NCBI RefSeq assembly: GCF_014191715.1 | Contig: NZ_JACHWY010000001.1 | Coordinates: 1,426,001 to 1,490,000 of the forward strand | Source of the DNA: Litorivivens lipolytica | GTDB taxonomy: Bacteria; Pseudomonadota; Gammaproteobacteria; Pseudomonadales; Spongiibacteraceae | Direction: 5' to 3' | DNA: 64,000 nt | Shown here: piece by piece, positions 19,547 to 30,039 of the stretch | Position numbering within the stretch: the first letter of the stretch is position 1 | Layout: the number at the start of each line of letters is the position of its first letter | Position numbers and translations under genes: made by a program | The notes under the pieces: generated by a model | Seen by the model: the letters and a program-made list of their open reading frames with translations, nothing else | Databases searched by the model: none | What the model was told of the DNA's origin: nothing

Positions 19547-20645
19547 TGGCACACTCCATACACAGTTGTGCAGCTTCTCTGGCTGCATCAGGTTTCGCCA
19601 ATGATCTGGCCGCCGCGGCCATCGACAACAGTTGCGCGCGATTGTTCACGGCATTACGCAATTTCTCTTCCAGCAGCTTCGCATCCAGCGTGGCCTGCTC
19701 GATAATCTCGCCGGCGCCTTCCGCCTCCAGCCAGCGGGCGTTGCCACGCTGATGATCATCTATCGCCTGTGGCAGCGGCACCAGCCAGCCGCCTACTCCG
19801 GCGGCGGTTAACTCCGCTACAGTTAACGCACCGGCTCGACATAGCACCACGTCAGCCCAGGCGTAGGCCTCAGCCATATTTTCAATAAACGCTTCTGCGC
19901 GGACCGACACCGGGCATTCCGCAACCTGATCTGACACGGTATCAATATGGGCTGCCCCCGTCTGATGCCAGACTTCCAGCGGGAAATCAGCCGGCAGCTG
20001 TTTCAGAGTTGCAACCACCGCACGGTTAATTGCCAAGGCCCCCTGACTGCCGCCCAGCACAAGCAGTCGCAGCTTGTCGCCGCGATCGGCGAAACGCTGA
20101 TCCGGTGTCGGTAGGGCGGCAATATCGTCACGCACCGGATTGCCGATGTAGCGATTCTTGTCCCCGCCCAAAGCAATCGGATAACCGGTCAGCGCCAAGG
20201 TCGCAAAACGCACTAACAAACGATTGGTGGTTCCGGCAACTGCATTCTGTTCGTGAATCAGCAACGGCGTGCGGGTCAACCAGGCTGCGAGGCCACCGGG
20301 ACCGGCCACGTAACCACCGAGCCCGATCACACAGACCGGGCGCAATTTCAAAATGAGAAACATCGCCGCAAACACGCTGACACCGGCGCGGGCAATGCCG
20401 ATCAATCGAGACAGCAAGCCTTTTCCGCGAATTCCCTGCACCGGCAGCAGGTTCAGCGGAATATCATTGGCTGGCACCACACGCGCTTCGATGCCGCGTT
20501 CGGTACCAATCCACTGCACCTCTACACCATTTGCCTTCAACGCTTTGGCAACCGCCAAGGCCGGAAAGACATGTCCACCCGTGCCGCCGGCCATCACCAG
20601 AACCCGCTTGCCGTTCGTATTAACGGTGGGCTCAACGCTGCTCAT
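19539..20645 (-). CDS. murG: Lipid II-forming GlcNAc transferase MurG
   Basis: MurG is a peripheral inner-membrane GT-B glycosyltransferase that adds GlcNAc to lipid I to form lipid II. It has 368 residues. The glycine-rich loops [14 protein letters not shown] (about 20-33) and [12 protein letters not shown] (about 196-207) and the UDP-GlcNAc motif [16 protein letters not shown] are present. It overlaps ftsW by 14 bases upstream and murC by 8 bases downstream. Confidence 0.95.
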   Translation of the reverse strand: MSSVEPTVNTNGKRVLVMAGGTGGHVFPALAVAKALKANGVEVQWIGTERGIEARVVPANDIPLNLLPVQGIRGKGLLSRLIGIARAGVSVFAAMFLILKLRPVCVIGLGGYVAGPGGLAAWLTRTPLLIHEQNAVAGTTNRLLVRFATLALTGYPIALGGDKNRYIGNPVRDDIAALPTPDQRFADRGDKLRLLVLGGSQGALAINRAVVATLKQLPADFPLEVWHQTGAAHIDTVSDQVAECPVSVRAEAFIENMAEAYAWADVVLCRAGALTVAELTAAGVGGWLVPLPQAIDDHQRGNARWLEAEGAGEIIEQATLDAKLLEEKLRNAVNNRAQLLSMAAAARSLAKPDAAREAAQLCMECANG

Positions 20646-21777
20646 GGCGCCCTCCGTTTTCCTGACTGATGCGCGCGACCATGGCCATCATGATGACGCA
20701 TACCAGCAGACTGCTACCGCCGTAACTCATAAATGGCAGGGTCAAACCCTTGGTGGGCAGCAAGCCTGTGTTCACACCAATATTGATAAACACCTGAGCC
20801 GACAACATGATCGCGATGCCGTAGGCAACAAAGGCGTTAAAGGGTTTTCCGCATCGCTCGGCAAGCCGGGCAATCCGCAAAATGCGGCCAATCAAAGCGG
20901 CGAACAATCCGAGTACAAACATAGCGCCGAGAAATCCAAACTCTTCAGCCCAGATCGCAAAGACAAAATCCGTGTGTGCTTCCGGCAGGTAAAACAGCTT
21001 CTGAATACTGTTTCCTAAACCCAGGCCCGTCCACTCGCCGCGACCAAAGGCAATCAATGACTGGGTCAGCTGATAACCACTGTTAAACTGATCCGCCCAA
21101 GGATCGGTAAACGCTGTTAGTCGCTTCATACGATAGGGCGAAATCATCACGGTAGTCACCAGCACCGCGCCGCACGCGACAATGACCGCGAGAAACTGCG
21201 TCAGTTTTACGCCAGCCAAAAACAGCAGAGCCAGCGCCGTTCCCACCGTCACTACGGTGGCGCCGAAGTCAGGCTCCATCATCAGCAGCAACGTCACTAC
21301 CGATACCACCGCCATCGGTTTTACGAAGCCGGCAAATTTGCTTTTCACTTCTTCGTGACGGCGAACCAGATAGCCGGCTAGGTAAAGCACCACAAACAAC
21401 TTCACAAACTCAGATACCTGTAGCGTTAATGGACCAAAAGCCAACCAACGACGACTGCCGTTCACCTCGCGACCGATACCGGGAATCAAAACCAGCGCCA
21501 GCATGACAAAGCCCACCAGCAGCAACAGCCAGCTGCTGTTACGCCAGGACTCCATGGGTACTTGATACGTCAGCACCGCGAGCACACTGGCTAATAGGAG
21601 GTAAATACCAAAGCGCTTGGCAAAGAAGAAACCATCGCCGTATTGGCGGTTGGCGAATTCGATTGACGCAGATGTCATCGCAATAAAGCCAATTACCAGC
21701 AGTGCGATAACCAAACCTAAAAGCAGGCGATCGAGATGATCCGTTTGCGCGCGATTCAGGCTGAGACTGTCAATCAT
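20632..21777 (-). CDS. ftsW: Septal peptidoglycan polymerase FtsW
   Basis: This SEDS-family glycosyltransferase works with FtsI at the septum. The 381-residue protein has about ten transmembrane segments. The SEDS motifs GINGSRRWLxxGPLTLQVSE-like (here REVNGSRRWLAFGPLTLQ) and the C-terminal GLLPTKGLTLPFMSYGGSSLL are intact. I use the ATG at 21777, which gives an ATGA overlap with murD. The frame open to 21822 lies inside murD. Confidence 0.95.
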   Translation of the reverse strand: MIDSLSLNRAQTDHLDRLLLGLVIALLVIGFIAMTSASIEFANRQYGDGFFFAKRFGIYLLLASVLAVLTYQVPMESWRNSSWLLLLVGFVMLALVLIPGIGREVNGSRRWLAFGPLTLQVSEFVKLFVVLYLAGYLVRRHEEVKSKFAGFVKPMAVVSVVTLLLMMEPDFGATVVTVGTALALLFLAGVKLTQFLAVIVACGAVLVTTVMISPYRMKRLTAFTDPWADQFNSGYQLTQSLIAFGRGEWTGLGLGNSIQKLFYLPEAHTDFVFAIWAEEFGFLGAMFVLGLFAALIGRILRIARLAERCGKPFNAFVAYGIAIMLSAQVFINIGVNTGLLPTKGLTLPFMSYGGSSLLVCVIMMAMVARISQENGGRHEQR

Positions 21778-23129
21778 TGCAGCCTCCCCTGAGCCAGACG
21801 CCCAACCGCATCGACAAAACACTCACCGCGGTGTTCGTAGTTGCGGAACATATCGAAACTTGCACAGGCAGGTGACAGCAGCACCGCATCTCCGCTTTGC
21901 GCAAAGCGACTTGCTGCCAGTACCGCCTCATCCATGCCACTCACACACTGCGATGGTAGGCCTTCACCCAAATATTCCGAAAGCACTGGTGCCGACTCGC
22001 CGAAAAATACGGCCGCGCGGCCCACCTCTTGCAAGGTTTCAACCAGCGGTTCGAGATCCGCGCCCTTGGCCTGACCGCCGGCCAGCAAAACAACCTGAAA
22101 GCGATCACCCAAGCCGCGCAGCGAGGCGACTGCTGCACCGACATTGGTACCCTTGGAATCGTTGTAGTAGGCGACGCCATCGACGTCGGCTACGTGCTGA
22201 CAGCGATGCGGCAAGCCTTTGAATTTGCGCAGAGCGCTCAACATTGACGCCATTTCCAGGCCTGCAGCCTTGCCTAGTGCAAGAGCAGCCAACGCGTTCG
22301 CCAGATTATGGCGGCCCGCCAAATGAATCTCGTCGGCAGCAATCAGCTTTTCATCACCGAAGCACAGCCACACCGCTCCGGCCTCATCTCTCAGTCCAAA
22401 GGCCTCGCGACCCGGCGCTTGCAAACCAAAGCTCCACTGCCGAACACTGTCCGGAACCAGCGGGTGGGTCAGCATATCGTCGCGGTTGATTAAGGCCTGA
22501 CGGCAACCGCGAAAGATGCGGTGTTTAGCCTGATGGTAGGCCAGCAACGAGCCGTGGTGATCCAGATGATCTTCACTAACATTCAAAACAGTCGCGACTT
22601 CCGCGTTCACGCCGGCGCAGCGCTCCAACTGGAAGCTCGATAGCTCCAACACGTAGAGTTCGCTGTCATCACTCAATAGATCGAGCATTGGTGTGCCGAG
22701 GTTGCCGCCAATCGCAACCTTCAAACCCGCTTCTTCGGCCATGGCACCCAACAGTGTGGTCACCGTGCTCTTGCCATTGGACCCGGTAATGGCCACCAGC
22801 GGCGCGCGAGCAGACTGCACAAACAAATCCAGATCGCCGGAAATTTTCACACCCGCCTGAATCGCGCTGGCAATGACCGGTTCACGCAAGGAAATGCCGG
22901 GACTGATATAAAGCTCATCGGCAGCATCAAATTGCCCCGCCTGAAACGGACCTAGCGACAAGGTTACGTCCGGGAACTCCTGCCGAAATTGATCGAGCCC
23001 GGGCGGAATTTCACGATTGTCAGCCACAGAAAAGCTCATGCCGTTTTTCGCCAGAAAACGCGCACACGACAGCCCGGTCACTCCCAGGCCGACGACGATG
23101 CGTTGTGTATCTGATGCGATCAGGCTCAT
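21774..23129 (-). CDS. murD: UDP-MurNAc-L-alanine--D-glutamate ligase
   Basis: MurD adds D-Glu to UDP-MurNAc-L-Ala. It has 451 residues. The N-terminal dinucleotide-like motif is GLGVTGLSCARFL (about 14-26) and the ATP P-loop is GSNGKST (116-122). NVSEDHLDHHG and YNDSKGTN are the usual Mur-ligase signatures. It lies between mraY and ftsW, with 4 bases of overlap to the latter. Confidence 0.95.
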   Translation of the reverse strand: MSLIASDTQRIVVGLGVTGLSCARFLAKNGMSFSVADNREIPPGLDQFRQEFPDVTLSLGPFQAGQFDAADELYISPGISLREPVIASAIQAGVKISGDLDLFVQSARAPLVAITGSNGKSTVTTLLGAMAEEAGLKVAIGGNLGTPMLDLLSDDSELYVLELSSFQLERCAGVNAEVATVLNVSEDHLDHHGSLLAYHQAKHRIFRGCRQALINRDDMLTHPLVPDSVRQWSFGLQAPGREAFGLRDEAGAVWLCFGDEKLIAADEIHLAGRHNLANALAALALGKAAGLEMASMLSALRKFKGLPHRCQHVADVDGVAYYNDSKGTNVGAAVASLRGLGDRFQVVLLAGGQAKGADLEPLVETLQEVGRAAVFFGESAPVLSEYLGEGLPSQCVSGMDEAVLAASRFAQSGDAVLLSPACASFDMFRNYEHRGECFVDAVGRLAQGRLQ

Positions 23130-23150
23130 AAGATTTTCAGCAGCTGCCTC

Positions 23151-24233
23151 TTAACGCAGTTTCAGTGTGGCCAGTCCAAACAGAACCAGCACAACCGTAA
23201 TAATCCAGAAGCGCACGATAACGCGCGGTTCCGGCCAACCTTTCAATTCATAGTGATGATGAATCGGTGCCATTCGGAAAATGCGGCGGCCCGTTAATTT
23301 GAACGAGGCAACCTGCAGGATCACCGATACCGTTTCCAGCACAAAAATTCCGCCCATAATGAAGAACACAATCTCATGGCGGGTTATAACCGCAACGGCA
23401 CCCAGCGCAGCACCGAGCGCCAGCGCACCCACGTCGCCCATAAAAACCTGGGCCGGATACGTGTTAAACCAAAGAAAGCCCAAGCCGGCGCCAGACAGCG
23501 CTCCGCAGAACACAATCAACTCACCTGCGCCTTCGATATAGGGAATATGCAGGTAATCGGCAAAGGTATAGTGACCGGCCAAATAGGCGATGATTGCCAG
23601 CGCGCCGCTGACCATGACCGAGGGCAGAATCGCCAGCCCGTCGAGACCATCCGTGAGATTGACGGCATTGCTCGAGCCAACAATGACGAAGTAGGTCAAC
23701 ACAATGAACAGAACACCCAGCTCAAGCGTTACATCCTTGAAGAAGGGGATAATCAGGTCTGTATGGGCCGGATCAGTCGCGAGCGTATAGAGGTAAACAG
23801 CCGCCACAATACCGCCCACTGATTGCCAGAAGTATTTCCAGCGTGCCGGCAGACCGCGAGGATTGCGCTCAATCACTTTGCGGTAGTCGTCAACCCAACC
23901 CACCGCGCCGAAAATCAGCATCACGCCGAGCACAACCCAGACGTAGTTATTGGAAAGGTCGGACCACAACAGGGTACTGATGGTAATGGCAACCAGAATC
24001 AAAGCACCACCCATTGTGGGCGTACCGGATTTGCTGAAATGACTCTCGGGGCCGTCGTCGCGCACTGCCTGACCAATCTGGTGATAGTTCAGGCGGCGGA
24101 TCATGACCGGACCGACTAAAAGCGAGATCGCCAGTGCCGTTAACACGCCCAATATGCCGCGAAAGGTCAGGTACTGAAACACCGCAAAACCGCTGACATA
24201 TTGCGATAGATACTCGGCCAACAACATTAGCAT
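23151..24233 (-). CDS. mraY: Phospho-MurNAc-pentapeptide transferase
   Basis: This ten-helix integral membrane enzyme transfers phospho-MurNAc-pentapeptide to undecaprenyl phosphate to give lipid I. It has 360 residues. The family motifs [23 protein letters not shown] (catalytic Asp/Asn), [11 protein letters not shown] and [21 protein letters not shown] are all present. The start overlaps the murF stop by 7 bases. Confidence 0.97.
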   Translation of the reverse strand: MLMLLAEYLSQYVSGFAVFQYLTFRGILGVLTALAISLLVGPVMIRRLNYHQIGQAVRDDGPESHFSKSGTPTMGGALILVAITISTLLWSDLSNNYVWVVLGVMLIFGAVGWVDDYRKVIERNPRGLPARWKYFWQSVGGIVAAVYLYTLATDPAHTDLIIPFFKDVTLELGVLFIVLTYFVIVGSSNAVNLTDGLDGLAILPSVMVSGALAIIAYLAGHYTFADYLHIPYIEGAGELIVFCGALSGAGLGFLWFNTYPAQVFMGDVGALALGAALGAVAVITRHEIVFFIMGGIFVLETVSVILQVASFKLTGRRIFRMAPIHHHYELKGWPEPRVIVRFWIITVVLVLFGLATLKLR

Positions 24234-25606
24234 GGTGCTTTCCCCCCAGTTACCCGAGCGTTGGCAACCGCGTCTACAATCGAGTCCATTCCCGCGGAGC
24301 GGGACCCTTTAACCAACACGGTGTCTCCCAAAGTCACTTTTTTTAGCAGGGCCCCAAGCAGGGCCTCTTTATCGTTGTAGTATTCGCCAATTGCGCCCGC
24401 ACCTTCGCAGGTATGGCGTGTCTGTTCGCCACAGCACAGTACTGCATCAATCTGCTTGGTCGACGCGTACTCGCCCACCTCGCGATGCAGAACAGCACTG
24501 TCCGGCCCGAGTTCTGCCATTACGCCCAGCACCAGTAATCGCCGACCAGGGAATTCAGCCAATACATCAATCGCCGCTTTCACAGAAGCCGGGTTGGCGT
24601 TGTAACTGTCATCAATTAACGTGCCCCAGGACTGGACCATGGGATATACCCGACCAGCGACCGGCAACAGGGATTCCAGCCCGGCTTTAATCGCCTCCAG
24701 AGACGCACCTGCCACTTGAGCTGCTGCTGCCGCTAACAGGGCATTGCGTGCCATCGCGCGACCTAGCAGAGGCAAGGTCACCTCCACGCAACCTCCCATG
24801 CAGTGCAATGTGAAGCTCGTTCCGCTTGCCGTTACATTGAGATTGCTGGCGTAAACATCAGCATCGGTGCTATCCAAACTGACGTTAACCACCTTGGCGT
24901 CACCGGCATACTCACGCCACAGCGCTGAGAAAGGATCGTCCGCATTGATCACCGCGAAACCGGTGCCCGTCAGCGCGCGATAAATTTCACCCTTGGTTTC
25001 CGCTACGCCCTGCAAGCTACCGAAGCCTTCCAGGTGCGCCGGGCCGGCGTTGGTAATCAGCGTAATATCCGGCTGGGCGAATTCGCAGAGATAAGCGATA
25101 TCCCCACGTTTCGCAGCGCCCATCTCAATCACCGCTACGTCGTGATGCGCTTCAATTTCCAGCAGAGTGCGCGGTACACCAATCTCATTGTTGAAATTGC
25201 CGCGGGTCGCGTGAACCGAGAATTGCTGCTTGAGAATGGCGGCCAACATTTCCTTGCAGCTGGTTTTGCCGCTGCTGCCAGTCAGGGCAACAATTTTTCC
25301 CCCGGCGTTTACAAAACGGTCCCGATTTAAACGGGCGACCTGCCCATAAGCTTTCAGAGTGTCAGATACGATCAACTGCGGGATGAACTCCGATCCAGCG
25401 GTATCAACCACGGCAGCAACCGCACCGGCATTGGCCGCCGCGCCGAGAAAGGCGTGCCCATCAAAATGCTCGCCGCGCAGCGCAACGAACAAACTGCCCG
25501 TCGCCAGTTCCCGGCTATCGGTGCTCACAGCCGTAACTGACGCCTCAGCCGACGCCCAATTAGCCTCAATCGCGATGGCAATATCTGACAGTGACAAGGC
25601 CCCCAT
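24227..25606 (-). CDS. murF: UDP-MurNAc-tripeptide--D-alanyl-D-alanine ligase
   Basis: MurF adds D-Ala-D-Ala to complete the pentapeptide. It has 459 residues from the ATG at 25606, which shares one base with the murE stop (TGATG). The P-loop is GSSGKT (110-115). The signatures [12 protein letters not shown] and GVMAELG follow. A frame open to 25645 would run into murE and is not needed. Confidence 0.95.
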   Translation of the reverse strand: MGALSLSDIAIAIEANWASAEASVTAVSTDSRELATGSLFVALRGEHFDGHAFLGAAANAGAVAAVVDTAGSEFIPQLIVSDTLKAYGQVARLNRDRFVNAGGKIVALTGSSGKTSCKEMLAAILKQQFSVHATRGNFNNEIGVPRTLLEIEAHHDVAVIEMGAAKRGDIAYLCEFAQPDITLITNAGPAHLEGFGSLQGVAETKGEIYRALTGTGFAVINADDPFSALWREYAGDAKVVNVSLDSTDADVYASNLNVTASGTSFTLHCMGGCVEVTLPLLGRAMARNALLAAAAAQVAGASLEAIKAGLESLLPVAGRVYPMVQSWGTLIDDSYNANPASVKAAIDVLAEFPGRRLLVLGVMAELGPDSAVLHREVGEYASTKQIDAVLCCGEQTRHTCEGAGAIGEYYNDKEALLGALLKKVTLGDTVLVKGSRSAGMDSIVDAVANARVTGGKAPC

Positions 25607-27084
25607 CACGATGGAACCCTCCGTGCCAGCGCTAGTCGCGAACATTGCACATCACTGAATGGCAGGCGTTTACCTGCAGTTTCCTGATAGTCCTCATGTC
25701 CTTTGCCGGCAATAACAACAAGATCACCGGGTGCGGCCGCTGCAATAGCCTGTTCGATAGCCAACTGGCGATCACTGGTCTCGCTATAGGGAGCTTGGCT
25801 TAATCCATTTCGGATATCGGCAATAATCGCTTCGGGAATTTCGCTGCGCGGATTGTCGCTGGTCAGCACGACTCGGTCGGCATACTGCTCGGCGACGCGT
25901 CCCATAAGCGGTCGCTTGCCCTTGTCGCGGTCACCGCCGCAGCCAAACACACACCACAGTTTTCCTTTACAGTGCGGACGCAGACCTTGCAGAACTTTTT
26001 CAAGGGCATCCGGGGTATGCGCGTAGTCGACCACAACCTGCACACCATCGGCACCAGCCAGCTTTTCCAATCGGCCGGGCACGGGTCTCAAACTCGGCAG
26101 CGCGCGCTCAATATCACGCAAGGCAAAACCCTCTGCCCCCAACACTGCAATGCTGGCGAGAATATTCAGCAGATTCACGCTGGCGCAGAGCGAGGTATTG
26201 AGCTCCAGCGATCCCCACGGCGTTTGAATCTCGGCTTTGATACCGGCGGCGCTGTAGTCAACGTCTACGGCACGCACATGAGCCGACTCACCAAAGCCGA
26301 AGCGAATGCAGTGCACTGACGCCGGCAGGGAACACTCTATTGCAGCGGAGTAATCATCGTCTGCATTTAGAATGGCATTGTGCAAGCCGGGCATGGCAAA
26401 TAGGCGAGCCTTGGCGGCGCCGTAGGCCTCCATGGTGCCGTGGTAATCGAGATGATCCTGCGTCAGGTTCGTAAACACAGCCGAGCTAAACTGCAATGCC
26501 GACACTCGCCCCTGAACCAGACCGTGAGAAGACACTTCCATTGCAGCCCAGCGGGCTCCGCCATCGCGCCACTGCGCCAGCGTCTGCTGAACGCTTACCG
26601 CATCCGGCGTGGTATTGACCGCAGAAGCCAACTGTTGGATGCGGCCCGCACCCAAGGTGCCCATCACACCACAGGGATGACCGAGCAATTCCAGAAGCTG
26701 TGCCAGATAATGCGTAACACTCGATTTACCGTTGGTCCCGGTGACACCGATCAAACTCAGATTGCGCGAGGGATGACAGTAAAAGCGCCCGGCGATTTCG
26801 CTGAGGTGCTGAGACAAATTATCGATAGCAATGACCGGAAGGGGCCAGCGTGACTCGTCACAGGGCGCATCTGCAATCACCGCAGCAGCGCCCTTGGCGA
26901 TTGCCTTATCAATAAAATCACGGCCATCCAGCGAGTGGCCGCGCACCGCCAGAAATACATCGCCGGCACGAACCTGACGACTGTCCAGCGCGATTCCAGA
27001 CACGGGCACGGCAGCCTGCGCCGGCGCAACCCCGTCGAGCAGATCGCCAAGTACTGTCGCTGTTAGTCCCATGAGCGCTTCCAT
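25606..27084 (-). CDS. murE: UDP-MurNAc-L-Ala-D-Glu--meso-diaminopimelate ligase
   Basis: MurE adds the third stem residue. It has 492 residues with P-loop GTNGKSS (116-122). The DNPR motif in LTSDNPRSE (around residue 410) selects meso-diaminopimelate rather than lysine, so the organism makes DAP-type peptidoglycan. An ATG at residue 5 is an alternative start. It lies 2 bases from the ftsI stop. Confidence 0.95.
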   Translation of the reverse strand: MEALMGLTATVLGDLLDGVAPAQAAVPVSGIALDSRQVRAGDVFLAVRGHSLDGRDFIDKAIAKGAAAVIADAPCDESRWPLPVIAIDNLSQHLSEIAGRFYCHPSRNLSLIGVTGTNGKSSVTHYLAQLLELLGHPCGVMGTLGAGRIQQLASAVNTTPDAVSVQQTLAQWRDGGARWAAMEVSSHGLVQGRVSALQFSSAVFTNLTQDHLDYHGTMEAYGAAKARLFAMPGLHNAILNADDDYSAAIECSLPASVHCIRFGFGESAHVRAVDVDYSAAGIKAEIQTPWGSLELNTSLCASVNLLNILASIAVLGAEGFALRDIERALPSLRPVPGRLEKLAGADGVQVVVDYAHTPDALEKVLQGLRPHCKGKLWCVFGCGGDRDKGKRPLMGRVAEQYADRVVLTSDNPRSEIPEAIIADIRNGLSQAPYSETSDRQLAIEQAIAAAAPGDLVVIAGKGHEDYQETAGKRLPFSDVQCSRLALARRVPS

Positions 27085-27086
27085 TG

Positions 27087-28820
27087 TTACGCTGAACCCG
27101 GTTTCTTGTTTTTCGCTTTTTCGGCGACCATTTCTTCCACCGCATCCGGTGCGATGTTTAACAAACGCATGGCTTCGCCGGTCACTCGGGAAAATACCGG
27201 GGCGGCGGCTTCACCACCGTAGTATTTGCCGCTGCCCGGCTCGTCGATGGTGACAACCGTCACCACCCGCGGATTCGTGGCCGGTGCCATGCCGACAAAC
27301 AGGGACAGGTAGCGATCATCCGCGTAGCCCCCTTCGCCAATCTTGTGAACGGTTCCGGTTTTACCTGCCACGCGGTAAGCATTGATACGCGCACGAGTTC
27401 CGGTACCACCGGGGCGAACAACCGACTCAAGCATGGCGGACACGCTGCGTGCGACGGGCTCTTCAATAACGCGATATGACTCAGCGGCCTGAGCTCGCTG
27501 AATCAGGCTGACCGGTTGCAGCACACCACCATTGGCAAGCACGCCGTAGGCCTGCGCCAACTGCAACGCGGTGACCGACAACCCGTAACCGAAGGCAAAG
27601 TTGGCACGCTCTATTGGCAGCCACTTGGGTCGATTCGGCAGCAGCCCATTGCTTTCGCCGGGAAAGCCAATTCCCGTTGAGCGACCGAGGCCGATACGCT
27701 GAAACACATCCCACACCCATTGCTCATTCAGTGCGAGTGATAACTTGCTGATTCCGACCTGGCTGGATTTACGCAGCATGCCTTCCATATCCAGCTCGCC
27801 ATAGTTCACCGGATCCACCAGCGTTTTAGCGCCGATGCGCATATGGCCCGGATTGGTATCGATCGTCGATTCCGCCGTGAACTTGCCGCTCTCCAGTGCC
27901 GCCACCACAGTAAACGGCTTCACTGTAGAACCGGGCTCAAAGACATCGGTTACAGCGCGGTTGCGCAGTGCTGCCAAGCGCAGCTCAGAGCGATTGTTAG
28001 GGTTGTAGCCGGGCTGATTAGCCATCGCCAAGACTTCGCCGGTTTTGCTGTCGATCATGACCACAGAGCCGGCCTTGGCCTGGGAGCGCTGCAGGGCAAG
28101 CTTCAATTCTTTGTAGGCCAGATATTGCAAGCGCAGATCTATCGTCAGCTGCAGATCGTTACCGGGACTCGCCGCACGACCATCGTCCAGATCGCGGATT
28201 ATGTTGCCGTACAGATCTTTCAGCACCCGCTTGCTACCGGGCGTGCCGCGCAGCCACTCATCGTAGGCCAGTTCCAACCCTTCCTGACCGCGATCATCGA
28301 TATTGGTGAAACCCACCAGATGGGCTACGACTTCGCCGGCCGGGTAGTAACGCCGGTATTCCCGCTGCATATACACACCGGGAATCCCTGCCGACAGCAC
28401 TTTCTCTGCCTCGGCGGGCGTCAGGTGACGGCGCAGGTAAACAAAACGACGACCGGCCACTCGCTCTATTTTTTCGCGCAGTTCCTGCCGATTTAAGCCA
28501 AGCAACTGCGCCAACTCCGGTACCCGTCCCATGGCGTTAACCAGCTCTTTGGGATCAGCCCAGATCGACGCCACCGGCGTACTCACTGCCAGCGGTTCGC
28601 CATTGCGGTCGGTAATCATGCCGCGGTGAGCGGGAATCTGTTCGGTGCGAATAGTACGAGCGTTGCCCTGCCCCTGCAGAAAATCGCGACCACGATCTGC
28701 ATCCAATACCTGCAGGTGAAGCGTGCGCCAGACCAGCATACAGGCGAGCGCAACCAGCCCCAGCACCATCACTAGGAAGCGCCATACCGGTACCGGTTCA
28801 GTGACCTGTTTGGCCATCAA
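27087..28820 (-). CDS. ftsI: Septal peptidoglycan transpeptidase FtsI (PBP3) with SSQ in place of SSN
   Basis: This class B penicillin-binding protein cross-links septal peptidoglycan together with FtsW. It has 577 residues: short cytoplasmic tail, a transmembrane helix (about 14-35), a PBP dimer/pedestal domain, and the transpeptidase domain. Motif 1 is S298-T-V-K301 and motif 3 is K487-T-G-T490. Motif 2, normally S-x-N (SSN in E. coli PBP3), reads S352-S353-Q354 (codons TCC AGC CAG). The flanking KSS-VGISKLSLAL context is normal, so the alignment is secure. The start overlaps the end of ftsL by about 20 bases. Confidence 0.94.
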   Translation of the reverse strand: MMAKQVTEPVPVWRFLVMVLGLVALACMLVWRTLHLQVLDADRGRDFLQGQGNARTIRTEQIPAHRGMITDRNGEPLAVSTPVASIWADPKELVNAMGRVPELAQLLGLNRQELREKIERVAGRRFVYLRRHLTPAEAEKVLSAGIPGVYMQREYRRYYPAGEVVAHLVGFTNIDDRGQEGLELAYDEWLRGTPGSKRVLKDLYGNIIRDLDDGRAASPGNDLQLTIDLRLQYLAYKELKLALQRSQAKAGSVVMIDSKTGEVLAMANQPGYNPNNRSELRLAALRNRAVTDVFEPGSTVKPFTVVAALESGKFTAESTIDTNPGHMRIGAKTLVDPVNYGELDMEGMLRKSSQVGISKLSLALNEQWVWDVFQRIGLGRSTGIGFPGESNGLLPNRPKWLPIERANFAFGYGLSVTALQLAQAYGVLANGGVLQPVSLIQRAQAAESYRVIEEPVARSVSAMLESVVRPGGTGTRARINAYRVAGKTGTVHKIGEGGYADDRYLSLFVGMAPATNPRVVTVVTIDEPGSGKYYGGEAAAPVFSRVTGEAMRLLNIAPDAVEEMVAEKAKNKKPGSA

Positions 28821-29085
28821 CTCTCACCAATTGCAATGCTTCGTTCTCGGGGACAACCATCATCAGTCGATCGGCTGCCAACTGCTCAACACGGTCGTGA
28901 GCCGCCCAAGTGCTGCGCTCCAGCAACAGACGACCCCAATCTTCATTCAGTCGGTAGGCCTGCTTCTGCAGCCCTTGCCACTCATTAAACAGGCGACGCG
29001 AATCATGGGAGCTGTCGATAACCGCAGCCGCCGAGGCTACGATCGCTCCTACCAATAACGCGATTGTCACTGTTCGCCCTGTCAT
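28798..29085 (-). CDS. ftsL: Cell division protein FtsL
   Basis: This is a small bitopic protein (95 residues) that forms the FtsQLB complex and activates FtsWI. A transmembrane helix (about residues 5-24) is followed by a periplasmic coiled-coil stretch with SRRLFNEWQGLQKQAYRLNEDWGRLLLERSTW. Sequence conservation in the family is low. The call rests on topology, size and the place between rsmH and ftsI. Confidence 0.9.
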   Translation of the reverse strand: MTGRTVTIALLVGAIVASAAAVIDSSHDSRRLFNEWQGLQKQAYRLNEDWGRLLLERSTWAAHDRVEQLAADRLMMVVPENEALQLVRVDGQTGH

Positions 29086-29106
29086 AAGCCGCGCTCTCCA
29101 GCCCGG

Positions 29107-30030
29107 TCAGTGAATTTTTTCGGCAACGCGCATTACGGCACTGCGCGCGCGAGGATTGTTATCAATTTCCTCGCGCCCGGGCTTCTGCGCTTTGCCTATC
29201 AGTTTTAAGCGTCGTGTGACCTCACTTTCCTGCAAGGGGATATAGGCAGGAACATCCTGACCACGACTTTCTTTTTTCATAAACTGTTTAACGATCCGGT
29301 CTTCCAACGAATGAAAACTGATCACTACCAGCCGACCGCCGGGCTTGAGGTGATCCAGCGCTTTCGCCAATGCTGTCTCCAGATCACCCAACTCGTTGTT
29401 CACCTGAATCCGGATGGCCTGGAAGGCGCGGGTTGCCGGATGCTTGTGTTTTTCCCACGCGGGGTTAGCCTCGGCTACCAACTTGGCCAACTGCAGCGTT
29501 CGGGTAATCGGTGTTTCTTCGCGGGCTTTGACAATGGCACTGGCGATTCGCTTGGCAAAGCGCTCTTCACCGTAGACCTTCAGCACCCGAACTAACTCAC
29601 TCTCTTCTACACGCGCCAGCCAGTCAGCGGCGCTTTCACCGGACTCGGGATCCATGCGCATATCGAGTTCGCCGTCACGAGTAAAACTGAATCCGCGTTC
29701 AGCCTCATCTAACTGTGGTGACGACACCCCGAGATCCAGCAAGATGCCATCCACTTCAGCGACGCCCTGCTCCGCAAGCGCCGCATCAAAATCCGCAAAG
29801 GACCCCCGATAAAACAGCAGGCGCTTGTCTTGCGCCTGCATGGAGTGAGCGGTGGCCATGGCCCGGGGGTCTTTATCCACCCCGAGCACCCGGCCGTCAT
29901 CGTCAAGCCGGGATAGCACCTCCCGGCTGTGACCGCCGCGCCCGAATGTGCCATCGATGTAGAAACCCGACCGGTTGATCACCAGTGCCTCCACGGCTTC
30001 TTGCAGCAAAACCGATAAATGCTCGCTCAT
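29107..30030 (-). CDS. rsmH: 16S rRNA (cytosine-1402-N4)-methyltransferase RsmH
   Basis: RsmH (MraW) methylates N4 of C1402 in the ribosomal P site. RsmI, also in this window, adds the 2'-O-methyl to the same base. It has 307 residues. The SAM-binding motif is YIDGTFGRGGHS (about 22-33), followed by GVDKDPRAM and LLDLGVSSPQLD. The C-terminal motif PGGRLVVISFHSLEDRIVKQF is diagnostic. Confidence 0.96.
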   Translation of the reverse strand: MSEHLSVLLQEAVEALVINRSGFYIDGTFGRGGHSREVLSRLDDDGRVLGVDKDPRAMATAHSMQAQDKRLLFYRGSFADFDAALAEQGVAEVDGILLDLGVSSPQLDEAERGFSFTRDGELDMRMDPESGESAADWLARVEESELVRVLKVYGEERFAKRIASAIVKAREETPITRTLQLAKLVAEANPAWEKHKHPATRAFQAIRIQVNNELGDLETALAKALDHLKPGGRLVVISFHSLEDRIVKQFMKKESRGQDVPAYIPLQESEVTRRLKLIGKAQKPGREEIDNNPRARSAVMRVAEKIH

Positions 30031-30039
30031 TCTTATCGC

